Below are positions 37,211 to 47,703 of a DNA stretch of 64,000 bases, piece after piece. The notes beneath the pieces were generated by a model. The model was not told the DNA's origin. It did no database searches and was given only the letters and a program-made list of their open reading frames with translations. A program made the position numbers and the translations under genes. Where the stretch lies: the NCBI GenBank assembly GCA_011009095.1, contig VTPC01090924.1, forward strand, positions 52,697-116,696, written 5' to 3'. The DNA comes from Ignelater luminosus (lineage: Eukaryota > Arthropoda > Insecta > Coleoptera > Elateridae). Numbering within the stretch: position 1 is the stretch's first letter; each line of letters opens with the position of its first letter.

Positions 37211-38278
37211 TATTGAACAACTTCAATAATTAAAAAGAACATTGGTCAAGTTACAGTAACAAGGTAAAACTGATAATAAAAAAAAATTAACCTTGTACGT
37301 ACATCTTAAGATCATAGAAGGTTCCATTGTTACATTGATGTATTTCTTCTTGGATGAATTAAAAGAAGTTGTGTATACTAATTTTATCTGTGTAAAGTAC
37401 TGTTTTATGGTTCAATTTGCCTTCAATATGTTGTTTGATCATTAACCAGTACAAACACCTAACCTTTATGAAATTTTTAATGGAGAATTTTTTCAATAAA
37501 ACTGCAAGATAACGAGTAGTTAAACTTCACATACAAACCATCAAATATTCTGTTTAAGTATCCACAAAGTACGAGTATAACTAAATGGAAACGTAAAGGT
37601 GATTATTATTGGAAACTGAAAAATAAGTTTATCATGAAGTGAACGTTACGAACGTCGCTCATAGTCTAAACGTCCTTACAATACGAGTGTTTTATTTTCA
37701 GTTAGGACACTGCACATCGATTAGCTGACTTTTTCAAAAAGGGAATCAGGACGATTTTATTTTCTTAAAAACATGTCTTTATTCTTGAATTTTAATTTTT
37801 GTTGGTAGCTAATACTAATCTAATTGTGTGAATTGTAAGTAATTGTTAAAATCTAAATGAGGCGTAAGCAGAAATAATGCTCCGTGATTAACAGTAATGA
37901 CTAACACTAAGAGCAAATTGGATTAACATACGTCACTACTTGTCATTTTAGTACACAAACCATTAATAAAAAACGATAAACTGTACGCTTGAACCATGAA
38001 TTCGATTAAAAAACAAAAATATTTTAGAAGACGTTTTTAAATTGTAGTAAGCTAGAGTTGCAGTATGTAGTTCTTCTATACTTCTGGGAAATGTTATTTT
38101 TACTACTACATGTTTAATTTATTCCCAGACGAAATGCTCATTTTTTTGAGTCAAGTTTCAATATATCTCTTCACCGGAGTACAAGAAAGTCAAATTTTGC
38201 ATTATTTCCAGGACTGCCGGGTGCAAACTTTGAAAACTCACTCAACGTGAAAGTTGAAAGTCAACTTTTTTTGTTTTC

Positions 38279-38318
<40 letters not shown>

Positions 38319-40898
38319 GAACCAATCAAAATGCTGCCTCTTTGATTAACCGTTCCTGGGCGGTGGACAACCTGCACACCTACATGTGGCAGCCCTGATT
38401 ATTCTTCTTAGGTGCGTACGAATGTGTTCAAGATTGATATTTTATTCTTTTTAGTTTTCGTTGCTATGGGTTGTTAGGAAATGCCCAAAATTATCAAACT
38501 TTTTTTTCGCTCGATGATGAAAAGTGATAAGAAGGGTAGTATTTACAGATTTATTTTTCTTAGAAAAGAGTTGCGGTACAAAAACAAAACGTAGGACTAA
38601 CTTAGACTCAATCGGAAAATAGCACACCGAGATTTGAGAATGTGTTAGAACGAAGCCTCCCGAAAGAGATAATGCCGGGTTGGTTCGTTCTTGGTTCTAC
38701 TCTCCTGTCCATGGCAAACCCAGAGATTTTTTATCTAGTTTTGACCAACTTGATCTTTTCCGAAAACGCTTTGTACCGTTGAATGCCTTGGCAATTAACT
38801 ACAAAGAAACCTGTATTTCCGTATTGATTGTGAAAAATTAGAAAAAACTCAATCTCAAAGATAAATCCGAAGAAAGAAATGCCAAAATCAATTGACAACT
38901 GTGTCACCTATGGTGGCCGTATTTTGCTTTTTGGATTTATTTAAAATGAATGTAGAGATGAGAAGTTTACCTCTATAATTGTGGTTGCTGTGCTATTCCA
39001 CGTTATGTTGCAACAACATTAAGTGTAGCGGTATCTGAATGTTCTTAAGTGAAACTATTGGAAGTTAAAAACGAAATAGTGATAATAAACTAAATTAGAT
39101 TTATGGTAACTGTTGGGAAGCAACGTAAATTAAGTTGTCACATAACATCAAGGTTCGGGAAAAGTAATTTCAATTATTTTGCTACATAAAATACCAACAA
39201 GTATCGAGAACAATTGAATTCGTTTTGCTCTATTGCAATTTATTACGCAATAATGTTTGTATGAATTTAAAGAAACTTTATTGATTCTCAGATATTTTAT
39301 GCCAATACTTCTCCCGTACAAAGAGATTAAAAGAAAAACTTAATCAGAGAACCGCATTTCTAATATTGCTTGTGTAAATATTATGCGTTTGTCATGTATG
39401 CAAATGTCAAATAATATAATTGGCAAATCCGTAGTCGACTCTAATTAAATCTTTTTTAATCCCACTGTATTTCTGAATATGTCCGAAGTAAAAAATTAAT
39501 CAGATCCAACTATGAATAAATAATATTGCTAGATAAATGTTCAAAACTTTATAATGGATGAAGAGAATCTGGAACTATATCATAAAATGGGAATGATACA
39601 ATAAACAACAAAAACCATTTGGCAACAGGCTCTTCTATAATATGAGAATGAAGTGTTAACACATTTACAAGCAACTATTTAATTTATGGAGCAGCGCTCG
39701 TGTGTGAAACAATATTTGTAAATTTGGCTAATAACTAGAGTAAACTCGTTATTTTTTTAATTGTCCGTTATTAATTTTATCTTATGTTAATGATTACTTT
39801 CAGCCTACTTAGATACAAATCGGGTTGTTCAAATGTATTCTGATTTAACAAGTATCAAAACACCTTCGTTACAGTAGTTTGATTTTCGGTTCCACGATTT
39901 ATGAGAATTTATAACTAGTATAGTTGGGGGTGTCTCAAGGCTACATTCACGGACATTTATTATTCATTATCGCAAAAATTTATGTTAAAATTCTTAACAG
40001 TCTTTCCTAGTTAAGGAACGAATAATATAAAAATTGAATTATGTTTATGCCTATACATAACAGTATTTCTAAATTGACGAACCTGATTGAAATTGATTTT
40101 CTAAAGCGGTTTAGCAATATTGAAACTATAAAAATTGGCGGCGCTTGTATACTCTAATTAGTTGTTAAATTTTAAAGCCGATTACGTTATCCACTACCAG
40201 TACACGATTGTGGTATCTATTACGACATTTAGACCGGTAGTTAAACCCAATAAACCACGTAATGGTCAAAATTAATCATGAAATCATGGATATTTCAAGA
40301 GAATTAATAGATAGCATGTTCTGATATTTTTGTTTTAACAGACCTTGGAAATGATATGCAGAGATAATGATTCCAATAAAAATTTGATTGCTGATGTTTT
40401 GCTGGTTCCTTTGTTACGGCACCGAAACACAGAAATAGGTATTTCATAATTGTAGCCTTGCAGTAATTTATAAAATTAATTAGTGTATGTATATCTTTTG
40501 CATGTTGGTTAATTAAAAATTTTAAATTGTTTGAAATTTATGTAGTCTCACTGATCGATCGCAAGGAGGTCAATGAAAAATTTACATTTAAAGTTTTTAT
40601 AAATAAGTACAAAAAGGTTATATAATAAAAATTACGTTCGAAATGTATTTAAATGACGGAATAAAAAAATGTTTAAATTTATTTCTCACTTTATTTGGTT
40701 GACAGTTGGCGCTATTCATAAATCATTTCTAGCATTAATAATGTGATCCTGTAGGTGTAGGATTGCAGGTAATGAACTGCTTTAATTGTAGATGTTATTC
40801 CAACTCCTTTTTTGCCATGTAGCATTTTCTATGCATACTCATTACGTTTAGTTACAAATGTTAATATAATTATCTTAAATTGTTTTTCTTTTTTCCAG
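37211..40898. other. AT-rich stretch, probably intronic
   Basis: No gene or complete repeat was recognised apart from an AT dinucleotide run at 38283-38316. It leads directly into the splice acceptor of the exon at 40899, so at least its right part is probably intron of that gene. Confidence 0.5.
38283..38316. repeat. (TA)n microsatellite
   Basis: About 17 uninterrupted TA units. Confidence 0.95.
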
Positions 40899-40979
40899 GC
40901 AAGTCGTGCAGTAGCCCGGAGCGGTTACCTGTTCGTCGCTCCGGACTGGGACTTTTCCGTGCCGCTCAACAGAACCAAG
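40899..40979 (+). CDS. Isolated 81-bp internal exon of an unidentified gene
   Basis: A pyrimidine-rich tract ending TTTTTTCCAG precedes it and AAG|GTAAAA follows it, good splice acceptor and donor. The 27 codons between are GC-rich and well balanced, unlike the flanking AT-rich DNA, and read [18 protein letters not shown] then FSVPLNRTK. Length is a multiple of three, so the exon could be skipped without a shift. I do not recognise the protein. No neighbouring exon was found within about 20 kb on either side, so the gene must have very large introns or this is an alternative exon. Confidence 0.75.
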
Positions 40980-41782
40980 GTAAAAAGAATTAAAGAGATA
41001 TCTCTAAATTTATATTGCTTATTTAATATCGGGTGATGTAAGAAAAGTAACGGATTGACTATCTTATTATTTTATTGCCTAATTTTATTACGATTTTTAT
41101 GATTTTCCTTAAGACTTTGTCGGAATTTCTTTTTTTTCCTAATCACCATATATCAAAGTTATAGTTTATAATTGTGCAATAAAAATCCAACTAATAAACC
41201 CAAACTGAAATATTGAATTCGAATTAGAATAATAATACGAAATAGATTTTCATAAAAAGATTCTATCATAAAGAACTGTAATTCCAACTTACTACTATAC
41301 TATGCAAGAATATCCAAAACACAATCCGTTAATTCGTCAACTTTGAATATTATTATGTAGTTTTATTGCGCAATATGAAAAGTACATAATTATCACCATG
41401 GTACAGTTAGGGACCACTCTTGGTCTTGTGGTGACTGAACATGGTGGTACGGAGATAATTGCAGGTTCGAGTGTGTTTTTTTTAATCTCTTCACACAGTA
41501 ACTAGAAGAAATGCCAGCTAGAATCGAATAAATCATAAAATTATGTTTTATGTTCCTAAAGGAATAAGTAATGAAAGTACTAACCTATTTTTTATTTTTG
41601 CTGGACAATTAATAATTAGTATTTAATGTCGTGAATTTCATCCTTCGGTAGCTCTACAGGAAATGATTTTATAAAAAAGTAAAAATATATTTGGTAATTT
41701 TAAAATTTGTTCGTATTGAGAAAATATCGTTTACCAGGGCGTAAATATTTTTGTTTGGATAATCGTTTAAAAAATATTTATA
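40980..41782. other. Intron-like AT-rich stretch downstream of the exon
   Basis: It follows the splice donor at 40980. No feature was recognised. Confidence 0.5.
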
Positions 41783-41784
41783 TA

Positions 41785-43059
41785 CACTAATGGAAAAAAT
41801 TAAAGGAACAATAAAATTTCCCAAATTTTTTAATGATTTTAGAAATGCTGTATCTCAGTGAAAAATGCTCGTATCGAGATTTTTAAAAAACCATTTTGAA
41901 GCTTCAAGATTCTAGTTTCCAGATCTTTTAGTTGAAAATTTTTAGGAGCTACGGTTATCACGCAATCGTAAGAAATAGCGCGCAAAAAAATTTTGCAAAT
42001 TTGTTTTGGGTCCACGACTCGGAAAATTTTTTTTTCTTCTAAATTTAAACGTTGTTGCGGTAAAAATGTGAAAAAAAGCTCAAAAAATCTTTTTCCCATT
42101 TTAATCATGATTATGACTTGTTTAGGGACAATAAACGTGTTCCTTTAATTTTTTTCAAAAGTTTGATTGTTTGAAACAAAGAAACTGTTCGCTAGATCGA
42201 ATTGCAACTTCACAGGGTTTTTGTGGGTATATTGAGCTATAAAAGTCACGCTTAACATTAGTCATTTCATGAATATTTGTAATTTAGGCATTGATTTTCT
42301 AAAAGACCATAAATTACCCTTTTTTTTCTTGTTTTTTCAAATTCATGTCAAGAATAGAAAAAAATTTTTCCCCGAAGATCGCGGCAGTATCTTGTAGGAA
42401 ATTTATTCCAGTTTCCAAACGTGCTCTTTTAATTTTCTGTACGATCATTGGTTGCTGAGATATCGATGATTAAAGACAAAAGGATCTTTTTCCATTAAAA
42501 GTCTGATATCTCGATGAAAAATGGTCGTATCGAGGTTTAAGAAAAAGGAAATTAAAGCTGAATAAACAAGCTATCCGGTTCATGCAATGGTTTAGCTGAA
42601 AAGAATTTTTCCGAGTCCTTGGACCCAAAAAAAATTTGCAAAATTTCTTTTGCGCGCTATTTCTTAGGATTGCGTGATAACCGTAGCTCCTAAAAATTTT
42701 TGAATGAAAGATGTTAGAATGTTATACTATTTGAACAAACCCGCCAAAATAGTTTAACTTTGTTATTTAAGCGTATGCATAGAAACTATTTTGCTCCCTA
42801 AAAAAGATGGCTGTAGTTCTTAAAAATATAAGAACATCGTGCATTGTATTTGATTTGAAGTTGTTTATAATTAAAAGAATTTTATAAAAGCTGCTGCATT
42901 TTCTTTATTTTAACAAAAGATCCGAAAACTAGAATCTTGAAGCTTCGAAATGCTTTTTTTAAAATCTCGATACGAGCATTTTTCACTGAGATACAGCATT
43001 TCTAAAATCATTAAAAAATTTGGGAAATCTTCTTGTTCCTTTAATTTTTTCCATTAGTG
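41785..43059. mobile_element. 1275-bp nested-palindrome element
   Basis: Ends are CACTAATGGAAAAAATTAAA and its complement, with TA on both sides (41783-41784, 43060-43061). The outer arms of about 146 bp (41785-41930, 42914-43059) are nearly identical. A second pair of inverted arms (41932-42035 and 42597-42704), sharing GGAGCTACGGTTATCACGCA, is nested inside. A third block (about 42505-42545) repeats part of the left outer arm in direct orientation. No transposase is encoded. The termini resemble Tc1-type ends (CACTAxTGG). Confidence 0.92.
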
Positions 43060-43061
43060 TA

Positions 43062-43589
43062 TTTCATAAAAGGCTTTCTATCCCATTTACACCTTATTTT
43101 AGGATGCACTAACTTCAGATATAATTATGCAAATGTAAGGTTTGTCTATCGTACACAAGATTGCGTGTGTGCCATTGACTAACAAAGGACTGTGGTAGTA
43201 TATCGAACAAAAGCATTTTTGCAGAACTTTAGATCCATATCTCATAATGAACAGTGTCTTTCTTTAAAGATGTGGCCATTGTAAGCACTTTTTGTTTTTT
43301 TGTATGCTATGAAGTGTGCCAACGGTCAACTGGGCGAAAACAATTGATCGAGTTATCATTTTGATTGAAATTTTTATTAAATGAGTCGGCAACCACGTTT
43401 TACATATTGACTTGTAAAGTTGAGGCCATGCCATATACCTATTCTAATGGAAATTTACTTAAATAAATCGAGAGTATGCATGGTATGCATCCACATTATA
43501 TTTTATGAAACTCTCGTGCCAACTTAGAATAATGAAATCTTGGCAGGATTTTAAGAAATTTAAATAATTTTATGACAACGAGTAACGAA
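43062..43589. other. Non-coding spacer
   Basis: Nothing recognisable between the palindromic element and the transposase remnant. Confidence 0.4.
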
Positions 43590-44317
43590 CCGTTACACAG
43601 TTAGTGCTTCTGCAGAGTGCTTTAAATAATGGTAAATGAAAAAAATACATCACCACCGATGAAGCATGGTTCTACATGAATAATGTAAATGGAACACAGC
43701 GTATTCAGTATGTTTCCAGAGACCTAAGACATCCCACATTGGAAGTTTACCAACGACGAGAAAATCACTCATCAGGATTTATGGTGTGGGGTGGGGTTTC
43801 GTTTAACGGTAAAAACTACATTTTATTGATTCCGGGGCAAAAGTTAATAGCACATACTAGATCAACAACGTTTTAAAACCTTTTTTGACCAAAGACGCCC
43901 CAGGTTCGTATCCTGATGGTGATTTCGTCTTCCGCCATGATTCCTCACCCTCGCACGTTTTTAAAGTCACCACGGAGTTTATGAAAGGCAAATTAAAATT
44001 TATTTCTTAAGAAACATGGATGCCTAAGTCACCTAATGCTGCTCCTATGGACTATTTTGTGTGGGGCCTACATGAAACAACAACTTTGGAGAACCAAAGC
44101 GAAGATTGTGGCAGCGTTAAAACGCGCCGTAAAAAGTGTCTGGAAATACATGCCCCAGGAATTAGTTAATAAGGCGCTGGCTTCATGACCAAAGCGTTGT
44201 TTAAAAATCTACAGAAATAAAGGTTGTCCAATAGAAAAAAAAAATGTACAATAGTTTTGTAAATAAATGTGTTATTAAACTTCAAAAGTGTTCACGATTA
44301 TTATGTAACACCCACTG
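43590..44317 (+). mobile_element. 5'-truncated Tc1/mariner-superfamily element
   Basis: A decayed transposase (43600-44220) is followed by a terminus TTATGTAACACCCACTG ending at 44317 with TA next. No matching 5' end was seen upstream, so the element has lost its first half. Confidence 0.7.
43600..44222 (+). pseudogene. Transposase C-terminal half, DDE/D type, broken
   Basis: The plus strand gives TTDEAWFYMNN (first catalytic Asp in TDEAW), FMVWGGVSFNGK, then after a frame change DGDFVFRHDSSPSHVFKVTT (second Asp in RHD), a TAA, WMPKSPNAAPMDYFVWG (third Asp), and a tail AKIVAALKRAVKSVWKYMPQ and PKRCLKIYRNKG. Thirty-six positions separate the second and third Asp. The order and motifs are those of insect Tc1/mariner-superfamily transposases. 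At least one shift and two stops break it. Confidence 0.85.
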
Positions 44318-44319
44318 TA

Positions 44320-45689
44320 TTATGCCACACTTCAAATACAAACGACAGCAGAATACCAAAACGCTGCTGCCTGAAATATCCGTAGAAATAAATCACTGAT
44401 TGTTGCTTTTTCTAAAAAGAACAGTTTGTCCGTCATATTCATAATTCTCGATATACTATAACTTTGAGCTTACACTGTAAAAAGGGTTTAGGTAATTTTA
44501 CATAGAAAATCATTGACAACTTAGTAACCAATGATTGGTACAGTAAATTTACGGATGGTTGTAACATTACACTTTAAATCCGTAAACATACTTAACCACA
44601 ATGCATATTTGCACACCATGCATGTACTTATAAATACCACTTTGGTATTTGTACACAACAGGTATGGATTTTAACATAACCATCATGCCCATACACAACC
44701 TGCATAAGTAATTGTACTCATAATGTACTGAAATTTACATACTATTTTTTTATTTTCACATAGTATGTTTGTAGTTCATCAGATTGTATGTGGTTTTCTA
44801 CATACTATCTACGTATTTTTACAGGCTCATTAGTAGGCCGAAACAAATTAATTTGTATACCGGTATTAATCATATTTTGCAAATGATCACTTCTTTTAAA
44901 TAGTTCTTGTAAATATTATACCATCTAATCTAGTAATTGGATAACTAACTGTATAAGACCATCTTATTATTATGTCTAAGACCACTGCACTTGGAAAATT
45001 AATAAATGAGATTGCATAATATACAAAAACTATGAAAAGAGAAAAAATTACTTTTAAAAAAAACGTCAGTTTTCCAAAAATATAGTTTTTATCTGAAAGT
45101 TTTGCAACAAACATGATTGAAATTATATGAAATAGAAGGAACTTTGTAAGGGCAAGTTGTATCAAGTGGGTAGTGCCAAACAGTAAAGTATTTTGAGTAA
45201 AAAGGTTGCATGGAAGTAATAACAACTTGATTTACATTGCATATCTCAGCTTGTGTTCTCACTTGCAAAGCTAACTGGAAGTACAACATAAATAGATAAT
45301 TGTAGTTTGCATAAGTTTATTGCAACCGTCTCACTCAAAACTCATATCTCACTTCAATTCAAGAAAAATCAGAATTTTTGATGTTGTAATGTACAAAGCT
45401 ATTAAAAGTTACAATCATATAATCAACCACTTTGTAACTTACATAAATGAAACAAATTGTTATCTTCATCCACTTTATTAAGTAGTATTAGAAGTATTAC
45501 AGTTTCATTATGATCTTATTATAGCTTGGAAAGAATAGTTTTTTAAAAATCAAATATACATATACATATACTATACATATACATTATATAATAAATACCT
45601 TATCCTGAGATTATTATACAATGTATAATTACAAAGGTTTTTTTTGCAAATAAAAAAGAAAAAAGAATAATAAATCCACGCTCTTTAAC
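44320..45689. other. Non-coding stretch 3' of the CIDE-N-like gene
   Basis: It includes a small inverted repeat TTTACGGAT / ATCCGTAAA (about 44547-44586), several scattered ACATACTAT motifs (44740-44820), and a low-complexity ACATATACATATA tract (about 45555-45592). The minus-strand frame at 44896-45225 is hydrophobic and unrecognised. Confidence 0.4.
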
Positions 45690-47703
45690 TTATTCATAAG
45701 TAAACACAACTTTAGCAGCTTTCCCTTTGGTTTTACCTTTGGTTCCCTGGTCAGGATTTATTTTTAATACATATCGTTGCAAAAATTCTAAGGTCAATGT
45801 CGCTTCCTTAGGGTACGACAAGTTGAAGTTGTAGTAGAGTGCAAACATTACCTTAAATGCCTCTTCAAAGGAGTGAAAATGTTCGATTATTTGTTTTTCC
45901 CCGAAAATGCCAAATTCGTACTTTTCTTGTTCTTTATTGCAATCTGAAAATATTAACATTTAGTACATTCACGTGTTACACTAATTTATTTTAACTGACC
46001 AAATTTCCAAATTATGCAGGGAGCATTATGGTACACCTTGTCAATGGCTTTCCCAGCATTTTCATCCTTAAAGAAAAGTTATTGATGGTTATATATTGTA
46101 GATATAGAGATTGTGGTTAACCTATACCTGAGTATCTAAAACGATTAAAGAATTGGTTACATCTTCATTGAAAAATTTTCCAATAATATGATATGTAGTT
46201 TTTGTCAAGTCCAAATTGTAAAACTTGAGCCACCTTGTTTTTAAAATTAGTTATAAGATATTGAATAGGATGTCCCATAAGTTTTTCATAATGCCAACAT
46301 ACTCCAGATTTTTTTAAAAGAATTGGCCATTCATCTCTTATTTGCTGAAATGTTGTGGGATTAGAATTATTTAAAAACAATCTTTGAGTTGGATAGGTTT
46401 CCTCTAACAATATAAGAATTTTATGATCCAAACCACCGTCTCGAGTTGCATAAGTCTTTAAAGCGTGTTTTTTATTTTCTAGTGCTTCTCCTTCTTGGAG
46501 TACACTGTTTTCAGGTTGCCAGTTGCTGCATCCTAAAAAACTCATTATTATGGTTATTTATGTAAATCAATTATAATCTATGAATTCACAATGCGCACAG
46601 TGGTGCCTATAACCTCCACCAGGTTGCAACTACTATTGCTATGATTATGTTGACAGATCTAAACCAGAGGGGATGATTTAACTGTGCAGCTCTATAATCT
46701 TTTTTCAATTCTGAACACTACTTAAATGTGTAGTTCTAATTTTGGTTTTGTGCTCGTATCGCACAAAATCAAAATTAGAACTGAACAAAAATATTAAGAA
46801 CTGTGCAGTTAAATTATTCCTGTTATAAACCTACTATTTACAAGAAGTTTTTAATTCACCTGCTTTACGTGCCAACATCTTTCTTTTCTGTTGCGGCGAA
46901 ACATCTACAGTTTCAGTTAAAAAACCTCTTTTTTTGTAGGGTCTGTTTAAGTAATTGTTTCTTTCAATGAGCTTTTGGGTGATAGTGTGAGAACCATCAC
47001 CCAAAATCATATTGTCTTCACCTACATCCTGGAACATGCTTGGATACTGATTTATCATTTTATTTGCAACGAATTTGAATACTTTGGTTGGAACGTGAAT
47101 CATTATTTCTCTAACACGATCAACAACTGCATGAACAATAGTAGCGATTGTTTGGGGATTTCTTCTTCCGCGTTTACAATCTTCTAAAATACTTTTATTG
47201 AAAGAATCCCATGGAATGTTAAAATGGTTTCAGCTATTTTCAAAAACTGTTGGTGAGGTAACCTTATTTAAATACGGCAACTGGCAACTGCTATTGTCAC
47301 TGGACTCAATTAGACTTGAAATAGTATTATTGCTGTATCTAGTTTCTGTTGAACAAGTTGATAAGTTAGTATCAGTTGAATAAGTGGATAAGTTCAAACC
47401 AGACGTTGAACATATCCATTTTTGGTCTTTTTCGAGTAAAATTAGTGTTTCTTTTTTTTAAATGCCTTAGAACATCATCGTCATCTATAATAGTACCGTC
47501 TGATTCAAGTACTAAAGTACTTCCATCCAATTCTAATTTTTCTGATGCTATAAAAGAATTGTTTAATATCAAGTGCTCGTAAGTAAAAATTCGACAATAC
47601 CTTTCAAGACCAAATTAACATACAGCTGTTGGTCGTCAGAGTTGAGTACTACAAAAACTTTCTTTTGGCGGGTAATGTTCCACACTTTGAACAGTACTGA
47701 CAT
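45690..47703 (-). CDS. Six-exon gene: CIDE-N-like domain plus SAMD3-like region (frame broken)
   Basis: Minus-strand exons: 47703-47601, 47547-46860, 46532-46128, 46066-46000 and 45943-45690, joined by GT/AG introns of 53, 327, 61 and 56 bp (five blocks clearly seen; the second may hide another boundary). Exon 1 with the start of exon 2 reads MSVLFKVWNITRQKKVFVVL, then GSTLVLESDGTIIDDDDVL, then TLILLEKDQKW, a good fit to the CIDE-N domain of DFF/CAD-type apoptosis proteins. Next comes a Ser/Thr-rich linker, and then HFNIPWDSF, YPSMFQDVGEDN, AGCSNWQPEN, YPTQRLFLNN, WPILLKKSGVCWHYEKLMGH and LEFLQRYVLKINPDQGTK, matching animal SAM domain-containing 3-like proteins; no SAM domain itself is seen. 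Breaks: one extra A in an A8 run (about 47452-47459), one extra A in an A5 run (about 46199-46203), and TGA for an expected Trp at 47230-47232. Function is unknown. It could be a young pseudogene. Confidence 0.75.
47548..47600 (-). other. 53-bp intron splitting the CIDE-N-like domain
   Basis: Donor G|GTATTG and acceptor TTTTATAG|CA on the minus strand. Splicing joins a phase-1 codon (G+CA, Ala) and makes the CIDE-N-like domain continuous. Such short introns are normal in insects. Confidence 0.8.

Noticed and set aside
38283..38316. Possible origin or regulatory element in the TA run
   Set aside because: It is an ordinary dinucleotide microsatellite.
46975..47582. Plus-strand frames opposite the CIDE-N-like gene
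   Set aside because: They are antisense shadows of its minus-strand exons.
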